Assembly: GCA_009663005.1 (NCBI GenBank)
Contig: VIGQ01002076.1
Location: 1 to 42,407 of the forward strand
Origin: Actinidia chinensis
Lineage: Eukaryota; Streptophyta; Magnoliopsida; Ericales; Actinidiaceae
Length of the DNA: 42,407 nucleotides
Direction: 5' to 3'
The position numbers and the translations under genes are program-made. This document shows, piece by piece, positions 1 through 10,690 of this stretch. The notes beneath the pieces are model-generated. The model was not told the DNA's origin. It saw only the letters and a program-made list of their open reading frames with translations, and made no database searches. Each line of letters starts with the position of its first letter. Position 1 is the stretch's first letter.

Positions 1-233
1 GATTATTTGTGAGAAAAACATATTCAAATAATACCGACAAGAATAATTTGAATCGCTAAATAACACAAAAAAATAAACATTCGAGGACATTCATGCAATC
101 CTTTTAATAAGATGTTAACAAGACATACATTTTTTGGCAATTGTTCACTGGGTTTAATTTGTAACTCATTATAAATTTCAACAAATTATATAGGATTAAT
201 GTGACATGATAAATATCTTATTTCACTTCCAGA

Positions 234-418
234 CAGTGACGGAGTCAAGAATTTTATTTAGGGGGCAATCGTTGAAAATTTTTTATGGTGGAGTATTTAT
301 AATTTTTGAGGGAGGCAAATTGAAAAACAATTTTATAGAACTATCGCCAAAAAAAATAAAAAAAAATAAACTTGAGGGGGCAGTTGTCCCTCCCTAGCCC
401 AAGGTGGATCCGACACGG
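234..418. mobile_element. hAT-like miniature inverted-repeat element
   Basis: The left end reads CAGTGACGGAGTC and the right end, reverse-complemented, reads CCGTGTCGGATCC. Both resemble the CAGTGGCGGAGCC ends common to short non-autonomous hAT-type elements in plants. The flanks form an 8-bp target duplication with one mismatch (CTTCCAGA before, CTTCCGGA after), the length expected for hAT. The inside is AT-rich with G runs facing C runs near the two ends. There is no transposase. Confidence 0.5.
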
Positions 419-452
419 CTTCCGGACGATCTTGAAGTAAGCGCCGCCACTG

Positions 453-1082
453 GACTGTCATTTCATGATAAGTTCGATGGGCATCTTCAACATGAATAGC
501 TCGGTCCGGGAGCTATTCGGGCGTGTTTTCAAATAGAGTTTCAGGATAGAGGGTAAGTTACACAACAAGTTTCCTCCCACCCGATACTTTGGGTTTAAAC
601 ACCATGATGCGATGAACTAGTTACCACACCACGCCCTATGGGCATAATTAGATCAATTGCTTACTCGCTGACATAACAATCGACGTGTCCTTACACGTAT
701 ACCAACTATCATAGCTACCTTACACGACTACCTTACTCATTGACATAACAGTTAACGGTCCGTACTCATATCCCTTACGTCCTTACTCCCTGACATTCTA
801 CCAACCATCATATTTGTTTACAATAAATTTTCTCATGTCCTCATCATGACCCACATTAATATTTTTATTTTTAAACTTCAAAAGTATACGTAGCTCCCTT
901 GCATTACTAAAAAGAAAAATATTAGTGGGAGCTCTATGCAAAATATTTTCACAGACTAACAAGCCAATTTACATTTGCCAATTTATGATAGAAAAGTCTT
1001 CATTATGCCCTGTGATTGCAAAAATGACCTCTACCTCACCATTTGTATGTTTTTATTATTATATATATATATATTATATATA

Positions 1083-1115
<33 letters not shown>

Positions 1116-1725
1116 AAAGTTTCCTACCAAACAATTAGCCAATTAACTCACAATATCCGCCATAAAAAAAATATTAACACCACGTTAAGTTTTCAACCAT
1201 GAGTATGAATCAACTCTACAAACTATAGAATTTTCAGTTTTACTTTCTATTAATATTTATTGTGGACGTTATTTTTAAGGAATGAAACCATGTTCACCCA
1301 TATGAAATTAGCTAATGTAAGTGAATATTTCTCACTTTTGATTAGTTAAAATATCTTAGATTCCATTGCTTAAGTGGAATTCATTTGTTATTTTAATACC
1401 TTTTTGGGGTCTCATTCCTGAGCCAAAATCGATTGTTCAACTAATAAGTAATAAGTCTTGCAATACAGGTTATCTATGCAAAATATACTTTCATCCAGAT
1501 ATAACATAAACACATCAATAGATCGTTTTTTATTTTATAAAATAAGTGGTTAAGTTTACATCCATTCATTTTATGAAATAAAATGCGTCTTGTTACATCA
1601 TTTATAGATGTTTAATGAAATTAATTGTTTGTGTATGTTACTTTCACATCGAGGTTTAGGGGGGGAGATGAAGTGAGTTCGGAGAGGAGTGGTAAGGGGT
1701 ATGATAAAAGCCAACAAGCCTATTT
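453..1725. other. intergenic DNA, no gene seen
   Basis: AT-rich sequence with no recognisable coding segment. It includes the TA microsatellite at 1059-1115. Several short motifs around 690-800 recur loosely (forms of CTTAC and CTGACAT), but I could not define a repeat unit. Confidence 0.5.
1059..1115. repeat. (TA)n microsatellite
   Basis: An almost pure TA dinucleotide run, interrupted twice by TT. The short open frames crossing it encode only alternating Tyr/Ile and are artefacts. Confidence 0.9.
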
Positions 1726-1728
1726 TAA

Positions 1729-1901
1729 GGCTCCGTTTGATATTAATTTTTTTTATTTTTTATTTTAAGCAAAAAACAACTTAAGTTATTTTTTTTTTTT
1801 TTAGTTTTAGCTAAAGTAAAGTCACAAACTAACATAGTAATTTTTTTTTTTAATAACAAACTTAAAAAAAATTTAGATTTTAAGCGTTACTAAACGGAAC
1901 C
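1729..1901. mobile_element. Tourist-like MITE (PIF/Harbinger type)
   Basis: A 173-bp AT-rich element. The left terminus GGCTCCGTTTGA pairs with the right terminus, which reverse-complemented is GGTTCCGTTTAG. It is flanked by TAA on both sides (1726-1728 and 1902-1904), the 3-bp target duplication typical of Tourist/Harbinger elements. It is non-autonomous with no coding capacity. Confidence 0.6.
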
Positions 1902-1904
1902 TAA

Positions 1905-2649
1905 GTGAACCCAGGTATTCTCATGTTTTATTTTTTTTTTTTTTTTTTTTAGTGGACCAAACTCTTATTTTATGTGGACCCAAGTTTTTTAACCATTAAT
2001 AGGCGGACATATTAACATGTATTCACGAATGTTTAAGCGTTTCTACTCACAAGGAACCTAAGGTGTGAGGATGATGTCAAAGATCCTGTTGGAGTCCGAC
2101 CAGGAAAATCTAGCCGTCAACTACAATAGCAAAAACGACATCTCTCTTTCGTGACCGGCGAATACCAATATTCATCACATAATACGTGGGTCCCATATAG
2201 CGAAAGTGGGACAGGTGTATAAACGTGATAGTAGTACCTGTGTCCCAATCGCTGACACTTTTCCTTATTTTCTCCCCAATTCAAAAATAAAAATTCATTC
2301 ACAAATGGTTTAATCTCTCTCTTCTCTCTCTCTGAAGGATTCGTCGGGCAAAAAGATACCAAAAGGTTCGTCCGATCCATTTGTACATAAGCGACACACA
2401 TCTTTCATCATCAAAACAAACCCGCTATGGCTCAGTGATAAAATCCAAAGAAACAATAAACGATCAGTAGAGGAACAACACATATTTCCTGGAAAAAAAA
2501 AGCAGAGATACGCAAAATATTTGAAGAGCAAGGGGTTTTTGTATCTCTGCGACAAAATCCTTTTCGTTGTTTCTCTCTCTACCCAGATCTCTATCTGCGC
2601 CATAAACACTCAAATCTGGGTTTTCCTCTGGCCTCTCTGTGTTTCCTTA
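1905..2649 (+). promoter_or_regulatory. probable promoter and 5' leader of the PWWP gene
   Basis: Non-coding DNA upstream of the PWWP gene. A CT-rich stretch at about 2310-2335 and a second at 2570-2640 are typical of plant 5' untranslated leaders. The transcription start and the first splice donor cannot be fixed from sequence alone, so the assignment rests on position and composition. Confidence 0.3.
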
Positions 2650-3690
2650 TCAGATATGTATATTTATGCATGTTTGTTGAGTTTTTGCAATCCATATGTA
2701 TATCTGCTGACTGATTTTTGGGTTTTTTTTTGTTGCATGCTGGTTTGGAATTTAGTCTGAATTTTGTGGGGTTTTATCAGATATGTATATTTACGTGTGT
2801 TTGTTGAGTTAATAATCTATATACCTATCTGCACACTGATTTTTTCTTGTTCTTTTTTTTGGTTGCTGCTAGATTGGAATTCAGTCTGATTTTTGTGGGC
2901 TTTCCCTACTGTTTTAGGGTTAAGGGTATGTGCATTTGTTCTGAAATGATGTTTCTACAAGGTAGGCTTGCATGATGTCAGATATGTATATTTATGCATG
3001 TTTGTTGAGTTTTGCAAGCCATATGTATATCTGCTGACTGATTTTTGGGTTTTTTTTTGCATCTGGTTTGGAATTTAGTCTGAATTTTGTGGGGTTTTAT
3101 CAGATATGTATATTTACGTGTGTTTGTTGAGTTAATAATCTATATACCTATCTGCACACTGATTTTTTCTTGTTCTTTTTTTTGGTTGCTGCTAGATTGG
3201 AATTCAGTCTGATTTTTGTGGGCTTTCCCTACTGTTTTAGGGTTTAAAGGGTATGTGCATTTGTTCTGAAATGATGTTTCTACAAGGTAGGCTTGCATGA
3301 TGTCAGATATGTATATTTATGCATGTTTGTTGAGTTTTGCAATTCACATACAAATGTGACTGATTTTTGTTATACATATCTGCTGACTGTTTTTTTTGTT
3401 ACATGCTAAGTTAGTTTGATTTGTGTGGGTTTTCCCTACTGTTTTAGGGTAAAATGGTATGCCGCATTTGTTCACGCAAAGGATTTTTAATTTTTTATGG
3501 TAGTTAGGCTTGAATGTTATAATATATATGTACGTGTGCTTAGTTTTCAATCCATACACACATCTGAACACTGATGTTTGTGTTTTTATTTATTTTTTTG
3601 TTTTTGCAAGCTAGATTGGAATTGTTCTGATTTTTGTGGGTTTTCCCTATGTTTTAGGGCTAAAGGGTACGTGCATCTGTTTATGCAAAG
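2650..3690 (+). repeat. tandem repeat of ~326 bp, probably in a 5' intron
   Basis: Copies start at 2650, 2978 and 3303, each beginning TCAGATATGTATATTTATGC. The first two are 328 and 325 bp long and almost identical. The third is diverged, with indels, and fades near 3690. Each unit contains a half-length internal repeat (2777 and 3100) that begins with the same TCAGATATGTATATTTA core, so the array looks like a roughly 130-200 bp unit duplicated twice. It is T-rich, as expected of a plant intron, and lies just upstream of the PWWP start codon. Confidence 0.75.
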
Positions 3691-3785
3691 GATTTTTATG
3701 GTTGTTGGGACTTGAATGTGTTCTGTAATGGAGGGGTGAGATTGGTTTATGAGATCAGTGCTGATGTTATAAAAGATATTGGTCC

Positions 3786-3870
3786 TTGGTTTCGTGTTGG
3801 GCGGTGAGTGGGTGGGGTGGGGTGGGGGGAGTGAGTGAGTGAGTGAGAAAGGGAGAGAGAGAGAGAGAGA
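3786..3870. repeat. GTGAG/GA-rich simple repeat upstream of the PWWP start codon
   Basis: A purine-rich stretch: GTGGGGTGGG, then GTGA repeats, then a GA run that ends at the proposed ATG at 3870. Such GA/CT runs are common in plant 5' leaders. Confidence 0.7.
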
Positions 3871-6800
3871 TGGGGAGTACAAGTTGAGTTGAATACTAAG
3901 GCATCGATCCAGCAAGTTGGTGGGGTTTGTGTTTGGGTTCGGCGTCGTAATGGATCGTGGTGGCCTGGCCGGATAATGGGTGTGGACGAAATATCTGAAA
4001 GTTGTGTGATGTCACCGAAAATGGGTACTCCTGTGAAACTTCTGGGACGAGAAGATTGCAAGCGTGTAAGTGCCTCCTCTTGTGCATTTATATGATTATT
4101 CTCGGCTTGTCGGTAATTTGTGTTTGATTTGTTTGGGATCATTGTTTGTGAGTTAATTGGAGACTCCATTTTTCATATATATATTTTTTGTAGCTGTGCA
4201 GTTAATGTTCAAACTCATGCTACTAAACTTTGGTCTTCATTATATTGTCAAAACAGAAAAATAAAGTCCTAGTGACTAGTGAGTTCTGAGGTAACCTCTA
4301 TTAAAATCTCCCCGGAACAGAAAATGGAACCAGAATGCCAATGGGAAAAAATTGAAAATTCCAATCTCAAATTTTTCTCATTTGTTGCAAGCTAGCAACG
4401 CCTTTGGAGACTATTGGTTGCAATGAGATTGCTATCAGGCAGTCGAAGCTAAATGGCTGTCTTTTTCCTCTTTTTTTCTTCTGTCGTAATCAAAATCCAG
4501 AACTTCTCTCTTTCAATAGGAGCTAAATTTCTTAATATTTTGTATTTCCTGAGTTACTCATGCAGGTTCGTGTAGCTATTGTTTTTGTACGTGAATTTGG
4601 TATTTTCTCTTAAAAGTAAAATGTTATGCTAGCTCTACACTCATAAGGATTTCAATTTTCCATTGATTGTTAAGGTGCCTTTGAGTGTATTGAAATAGTT
4701 TACTACAATGCTGTCTAGGGATTGGTATAATCTTGAGAAATCTAACGAGTGAAGGCATTTCGTTGTGGAGAGTACGATGAGTGCATTGAAAAAGCCAAGA
4801 CTTCAGCAGCTAATTCTCCCAAGAAAGCAGTGAAGTATTGCTCGCGGGATGATGCCATTCTGAGGCGCTTGGAGCTTGAAAATGCCGGCAGTCGAAAGAT
4901 CATACAGATTTCTGCTCAAACATTGATAAATCTGATGTTTCATGCTGGTCAAGGAATCACCAACACTGTCTCATTCTGGCAAAGAGACTGAAAAAATGAT
5001 GAAGACTTGAATAGTTTTGGTGACGATTCAAATTCAGCTAATGAATTGTCACAGTCTGGCGTGTCATTTGAAGAGCCAAATCAGGTCAGTGCTTCTAGAG
5101 AGCAAATTGTGCAGAGGAGGAGACGACGAACCCCAAATGATTCAGAGGACGATGGAACAGAGGGAGTAAGCGTATGAAAGGACTTGAGGACCTGGGGATG
5201 GGTGTAGTGTGCTAGTGTCATCATTAAAAAGGAAGAGATCTCAAGTAGCCCGTGTACATGAGTCTTAAAACGTTTAAAAACCGTCGCGTCCCCTGACAAA
5301 GGTTTGGAGAAGTACAGTTATGTGTCTGTTCCAGTAAAACATGGGAACAACTTCCCGGTCAATATGGAATCACCTCTCTAGGAATATCCTCCAACGGCCT
5401 GGTTTCTGAAACTAGAGTTCAATGAATCAAGAGAAGTTTCGCACCGGTTGCGTAATAACTGCGAACAGTATGTGGGAGTTTCATGTGAAAAATGGAATAT
5501 CATTGAATGCAGATGGACTGCTTCTGAGTTTCTCGTATAACCACAAACAGAAGGAGAAGAATGTGAAATGTCAGCATGTCGAGTTACCTGAAACGGATTC
5601 TTCTGACAAATGTTTTGATGTGCAACTTGCCAGGGAGGAAAAGCGCCCTGCAGTATGATGGATTATATAGGCCGAACAATTTTTTTTCCAAAGGTTTATG
5701 TATTTTTCTATTTGTGCCTTTCTTCTTCAGTATATGTTTCTATTCTAATTTCAAGAAGGTTACCTTAGTTTTAATGAATTGATGAAAAGCTCACCTTTGA
5801 TACTAAGATTTCATCCCGATCATGGAAGATGGACTGAAATTTTAAGTCTAAATTCAAGATAAGTTAATTTCGATGTCTGCGGAGGATTGATTAAAAAAGA
5901 TGGATCATTATATAATATTACCCGTTAATCATTAGGGAGTTGGAGTTTATTGAATAAAATGCTTTGTTCCTTCTTGCAAACTAAACATCTCTTTTCTCTG
6001 CCAAAGGAAATATTTTTTTTAGAAATTGGAACTGATTGTAGAGCATGTGACCTTCTGGATGATAAAAACTTATCCTTAAGAAAGGGTCTCTACGATGCTC
6101 GTGCCACAAACTGTTTTTTTTGATATGCATAGACAGTCTTAGGCAATAATGGAAACATTTTAGGCTGTATTGGATTGAGGATTAGGGATGATTTACGGAG
6201 GGAAAGGAAACGAAAGTAGAAGGATTAAATCCAAAACTTTTGTGGGTTTGGATCTATTCTTTTCCCTTTCCTACTAATCCTTAATCCAAACACGTCATTA
6301 AGGTAAAAAGGAAGAGTTAAGAAATTGGTAAACATAGAACCTTCAAAAGTCCGAGGAATTGTGTGAGTGGTGTCACTGCCATCGGGGTCTCATGAGCCTT
6401 TGGTTCGGGTTTGACTTCCACCTATGTACTATTAATTTCTGTTATGGGCTTTGCCCGGGCTTTAAATGGGCCTCTCCCCCTACAAGTCGGAGACCGAGTG
6501 ATTAAAAAAAAATAGAGAACCTTTCATGAGGTGGGGAGAATTCTAGTTAGTCAAGCACAAACAACAAAGCATAGCAAAAATAGACCCCACGCATTGAAGA
6601 ATTTTAGTGACCCAATAATGCCGGCCAACCGTTAATATCAGAGGGTTCCATTTTTGGTGAGTCATGCTTTAACTAATATACCAGTAGAGTCATGCAACAG
6701 GGAAAACTAGGATAAATGTCGAGAATCAGTTGCCTCATTAGATCACCCTTTGTATGCAAAATGAGCTAGAAAATGGATGCCATTTCAGCTTTCCATTCGT

Positions 6801-9800
6801 TTTTGTGTATTTAGTACCAAAGAGCTATGTGGAATGGCAATTCCATTGAAATGCTTGTCCCCACAATTTGCTGGAGATTCTATCGCTTCGTAGAATGACT
6901 GTTTCCTTACGGAGTGAAAAAAAAATGAATTTTTAGATCTAACGCACCCCCCCCCCCCTCTCTCTCTCTCACACACACACCACAATACACACACCACACC
7001 TATCTTGTTCCAGCAACTAATCTTGTCAATCCCGTTGTCACTCTGACAACTCATTAATCGTCCTTCCTTTTGTTTACCTCTACATACCTACTGACACCAT
7101 GGTTGGCAACCATTGCTTACACACGCATATTTTTTACGTGTTTCTCTACCCTAGAAAAGACCTTCCTCACCATTGCCACATGAACATGCTGATTTGTCAC
7201 CATCCTTCTCCTCTGATGCTGGCAAGATTATGATCAAACTCGCCATCAACCACATGGTCACATGCTGTAAAATTATTTTCCTCTTCTTCTAAACTGCCTA
7301 TGTTGGCCATCTTTCATTCATTGTTACTATTTACGAGTTTGATTTGCCTCATCCCCTCAAAATCAGCGTGAAGTTTAACTTCCAAAGCCATTGGATCTTA
7401 AAAGAAGGCTGGAGTCATGCTAACTAACTTGGGAAAATACTCACACGGTGTCTTCCATTTAATGTCTGAGGCCCTCCACTAACGGAAGAGTTCTTGCCGA
7501 CGTTTGCCGTTAATGCTTGGTTGACGCAAAGGATACGTGCTCTGTATCAACCGGATCATGCATTTTATCAATCTGGAAACACATTGAACCACAATCTCAC
7601 CAAATCTCCCCTAGCAATATAGTCCCTCCCCCCCGCAATTTTTCCATATGGCAACACATTGAAACCGCAATCTCAACCAAATCTCCCTAAACTATATGTA
7701 ACTACAATTTCCATGGAAAAATATAACTATCGCCATAAACAAATATACCAAATTAAATTACTCAATTTCACATTTTTTTGTCTTTGACTAATCACATTCC
7801 GTTGACAGCCATGCCTATGCAATTTTTTGGTAAAGATTGCCTAAGCATATTTTTGCATAAAGAGGCATTAGAAAATTGGGATATCATTTGCGAATTATTT
7901 TTCTAGCAAATAGAAGAAGTTTAAGATCAAAGTTTGAGTTTTCAATTTTATGCATGTATTGATAAAAAAGGACGAAACAAAACTACACTTGTATTCGTAT
8001 TGAGACTTTAAGTTTTATAGTTCATTACTCCCAAAATGATGTCTGCCAAACGGGATAGTTTTTAACTTTTTTGAATGAATAAAAAATTGTTTTGATGCGT
8101 GGTTGTAAAATTTGGTACAAGCAGGATTGGGAATTTTCAGTGATATGGCAAGGTTGGCTTCTCCTATTGTGGAGGCTTGGGCTTAAATGAAACGAACGGT
8201 TTGGATATTTTCCCAGGGTGCCATCCTCTCAGCCTTCTTTTTAAGAATCTAGTGGTTTGCTCATAAGTTCAACTTTACCGCTTGCATTTGAAGAGCCAAA
8301 TCAGGCAAACCGAATCTCCAATTCCTATCCCAAGCTCGCACTTAGGCATTTGGCTTGTTTCAGTTTGGAGTCTGGCCAAATATCCTGAAGCTTGATTGAT
8401 TGGGGCTCATGGACAAAGGCCCATAATGACATTTATAAGAATGTTATTTTTCCTTCATGTGTATTTTTTTTTCTTCCTCTTCTTGACGTGGGAAAAACGG
8501 TTTTTAAAGTTTACTCAACAGTGAAACTCTAGTGTGAAATGCTTACAGCGTGTGATTATTGCCTTTGTTTACGGTTACCTTGAGGAACTTCTAAACTAGA
8601 TTGTTCAATAGCCAAGGTTCACGAGCATGGACAAAATTTAAACCTAGATTGCTTGGTGAGCCAAGGCTTGAATACATAGATCAGTGTTGCATGAAATCTT
8701 CGTACTAAGGGTACGGGATATATGTCCAAACCGTATTAAAGTGGAAATTGGAACCTTCACGTTTTAATGATTTTGGAAGAAGAATAAGCTCGCATTTGAC
8801 TAAAAGAAAAAGTTCTAGCTTCTCATATGGATGGAAGATCGAAATTCCTTTTTTTCTTTCCCCCCTTCATCAAAGTACTTCGAGTGTCATACCGAAATAG
8901 TAACATCCTTTCGAAGTATCAATGATACGTACCATATTTGAAGACCATGATTTATCCACGTACACGTTCCACTTTGGTGTGTGAATACATATCCTCGTGC
9001 CTATGATTAAGGGGATTAGGGAGGTTCAATGCTTGGACACGTCAACACCCCGATATTTGTACCCTAGTTCATGTACCATAGACAACGATTGCATCTTTCT
9101 TTTTTAACTTATAAGAAAAAGTGAAGATTGGCTCTTTTCAGCTTTTTTGAAACTGGTGGCTAACACATTCTGCAGCTATGTTTTTTGCATTTTGTATGTG
9201 CCTGTAATGAAGACCTAATTAGATATCTCAATACTGGATTGTTCTATTTTTTCTATATGGATGCTAAATGAGGTTGTGCATCTGTACGGGTTGGTAGTAA
9301 ATGTTTCATTTAACCTTAAGTTGTAGACATCTAAGCTGCTCATACACGTCTATGAGATCGACATGATGCTGTACTGGAAGCTATTTTTTGAATCTCGTCA
9401 AATGTTGGTTACACCTAGTTGGGTAACGCTTATTTGTGAATTGTAATATTTCTTTTGATAAACTGACGTTTGAGATGTCGACTTTGAACTGTATTGGTGG
9501 TTTCTTGATAGAATCTTCCCCTCTTCTCCTAGTTGTCCATGTGCCTGCACTCATACTTTTTATTGTACGATTTGTGTTGCACTTTTACTTTCCTTCTCTT
9601 TATTTCTCTTATAATCTTGTATAGTATCTTTGCCTGAATCTAGACGATATTTTTTTTTATCATATGCTGACGTTGTTTACCTTTTTTGGTTAAAGCTGAT
9701 GTCTTAATTACATTCAATCAGGTTCTGCTCCGATTCTTGTATCATGTTTGTCTCAAAAGTCTCAGGTTGGTGCTGGAGGGCAATCTAATCCAACCAATCA

Positions 9801-10690
9801 AGTTGAGACTGTACCTTTGGGAAATGAAGAACGTAATGAGTCTAGTTCGCCCAGTTTCAGGAGCTGCTGATATTGACAGTATCAGCCGGCAGATGGAGAA
9901 AGGATCTTCAAAGTGGCAGTCAAAAGGAAAGAGGAACACGAGACATACAGTAAAACTAGAAGACAAAACTCGGGAAAGTCTCGGGATTTTGATTATGAGC
10001 CCATGCTTATTTGCCTGAGTTTCTCTCCGACTGTACAAAGGTCACTTCCCCTACCGTCAATCCCGTTTTACATTGAACCCTAAATATCAGGCAAGCATTT
10101 TTTCCTTTCAGAAATTATGACACCGACCCTACTTTGTATGATGTCAAACTGGAGGTGAAATCCAGCTATCGTCCTCAACATGTTCCAGATATATCTCTCA
10201 TGAGCAATTGAATGGTCGACCCATCACGGGTCACCCTCTACCATTGAGGTTTTAGATGATGGGTTCTGTGATCTTCTGGTCAGTGGTCCTGAATGCTCTC
10301 TCTCTAGTATGGGCCGTGAGTTTTTGACGATGATCTGGAAGAGAATATATCTGCCCCCAAAGGGGCTGCTATGGATTATCAAGTAAAGCCAAATCCGGTA
10401 GGTGGGAGAGTTCCAAAAAAGCATTTGACATTGAAGAAGCGCTGTTCTCCGAGTAAATCCTCCAAGACCGGAAAAATGGCACTGTCTTCATCTAGAAGAC
10501 CCCGGAAACTCTCTTCGCTAACTGGTTCTCGCAAGCAAGCGAAGATGAGAAGAACCGTTGGTAGTAGATAAACTCAAGGGCCCAGCCTTAGCCTGTGTCC
10601 CCTTGAAAGTGCGTGTTCAGTAGGATAAAATGCGTCGCTCAACGGTTCAATGCGACTGGTTCACCTGCTATGACTCCAGAAATTCCATGA
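3870..10690 (+). CDS. PWWP-domain protein (At1g51745-like), frame-disrupted
   Basis: Nuclear PWWP proteins of this plant family read histone methylation or bind DNA on chromatin; the exact role of this subgroup is unclear. Exon 1 (3870-4065) encodes the PWWP core VWVRRRNGSWWPGRIMG, then GTPVKLLGRED. Exon 2 (4719-5652) continues the domain with DWYNLEKS and KAFRCGEYDECIEKAK, then RRRRTPNDSEDDGTEG, a low-complexity linker family members share. Exon 3 (9722-10690) encodes the C-terminal conserved part, including LYDVKLEVKSSYRPQHVP and RKLSSLTGSRKQAK. Donors and acceptors (GTAAG at 4066, AG at 4718, GT at 5653, AG at 9721) fit. The frame is broken repeatedly: after the ATG near 3884, at about 4744 (one A short), near 5180-5210, near 9865 and near 10208. 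The frame can be followed only by hopping, so this is either a pseudogene or a gene with sequencing indels. I am sure of the family, less so of exact exon ends. Confidence 0.75.
6163..6297. mobile_element. Tourist-like MITE
   Basis: A 135-bp element flanked by TTA on both sides (6160-6162 and 6298-6300). The left end GGCTGTATTGGATTGAGGAT and the reverse-complemented right end (TGACGTGTTTGGATTAAGGA) are imperfect terminal inverted repeats about 25 bp long. The ends resemble those of the elements at 30400 and 32478. Confidence 0.6.
6346..6511 (+). mobile_element. SINE retroposon with poly(A) tail
   Basis: The block contains a tRNA-like box B (GGTTCGGGTTTGACTTCC near 6402), a downstream GGGCTTTGCCCGGGCTTT segment and a GGAGACCGAGTGATT end followed by an A run. 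This arrangement is typical of plant tRNA-derived SINEs. It is bounded by an imperfect target duplication: ATAGAACCTTCA at 6334-6345 and ATAGAGAACCTTTCA at 6512-6526. It lies within the long PWWP intron in the same orientation as the gene. Confidence 0.55.
6947..7000. repeat. C, CT and CA compound microsatellite
   Basis: A run of about 12 C, then a CT run, then a CA run with interruptions. Confidence 0.85.
7571..7701. repeat. short tandem duplication in the intron
   Basis: The segment ACACATTGAACCACAATCTC at about 7581 recurs at about 7655 as ACACATTGAAACCGCAATCTC-like sequence. Both are followed by a variant of ACCAAATCTCCC. The copies are about 50 bp each, spaced 74 bp apart. Confidence 0.6.

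Larger units (their letters stand above)
5653..9721 (+). other. 4.07 kb intron inside the PWWP coding region
   Basis: The interval lies between two coding blocks that are adjacent in homologues (ending at ...EEKRPA and resuming at SAPILVS). It starts with GT and ends with AG. It is much longer than the other introns in the window and holds a MITE (6163-6297), a SINE (6346-6511), a C/CT/CA microsatellite (6947-7000), a short tandem duplication (7571-7701) and a 21-bp copy of exon 2 sequence (8285-8305). I saw no gene inside it. Confidence 0.6.

Noticed and set aside
925..1202. Open frames ending in Tyr/Ile repeats
   Set aside because: They run through the TA microsatellite and have no other sequence signal.
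3747..4169. 140-codon minus-strand open frame
   Set aside because: It is antisense to the PWWP exon and its GA microsatellite; the Ser/Leu and Thr/His runs come from those repeats.
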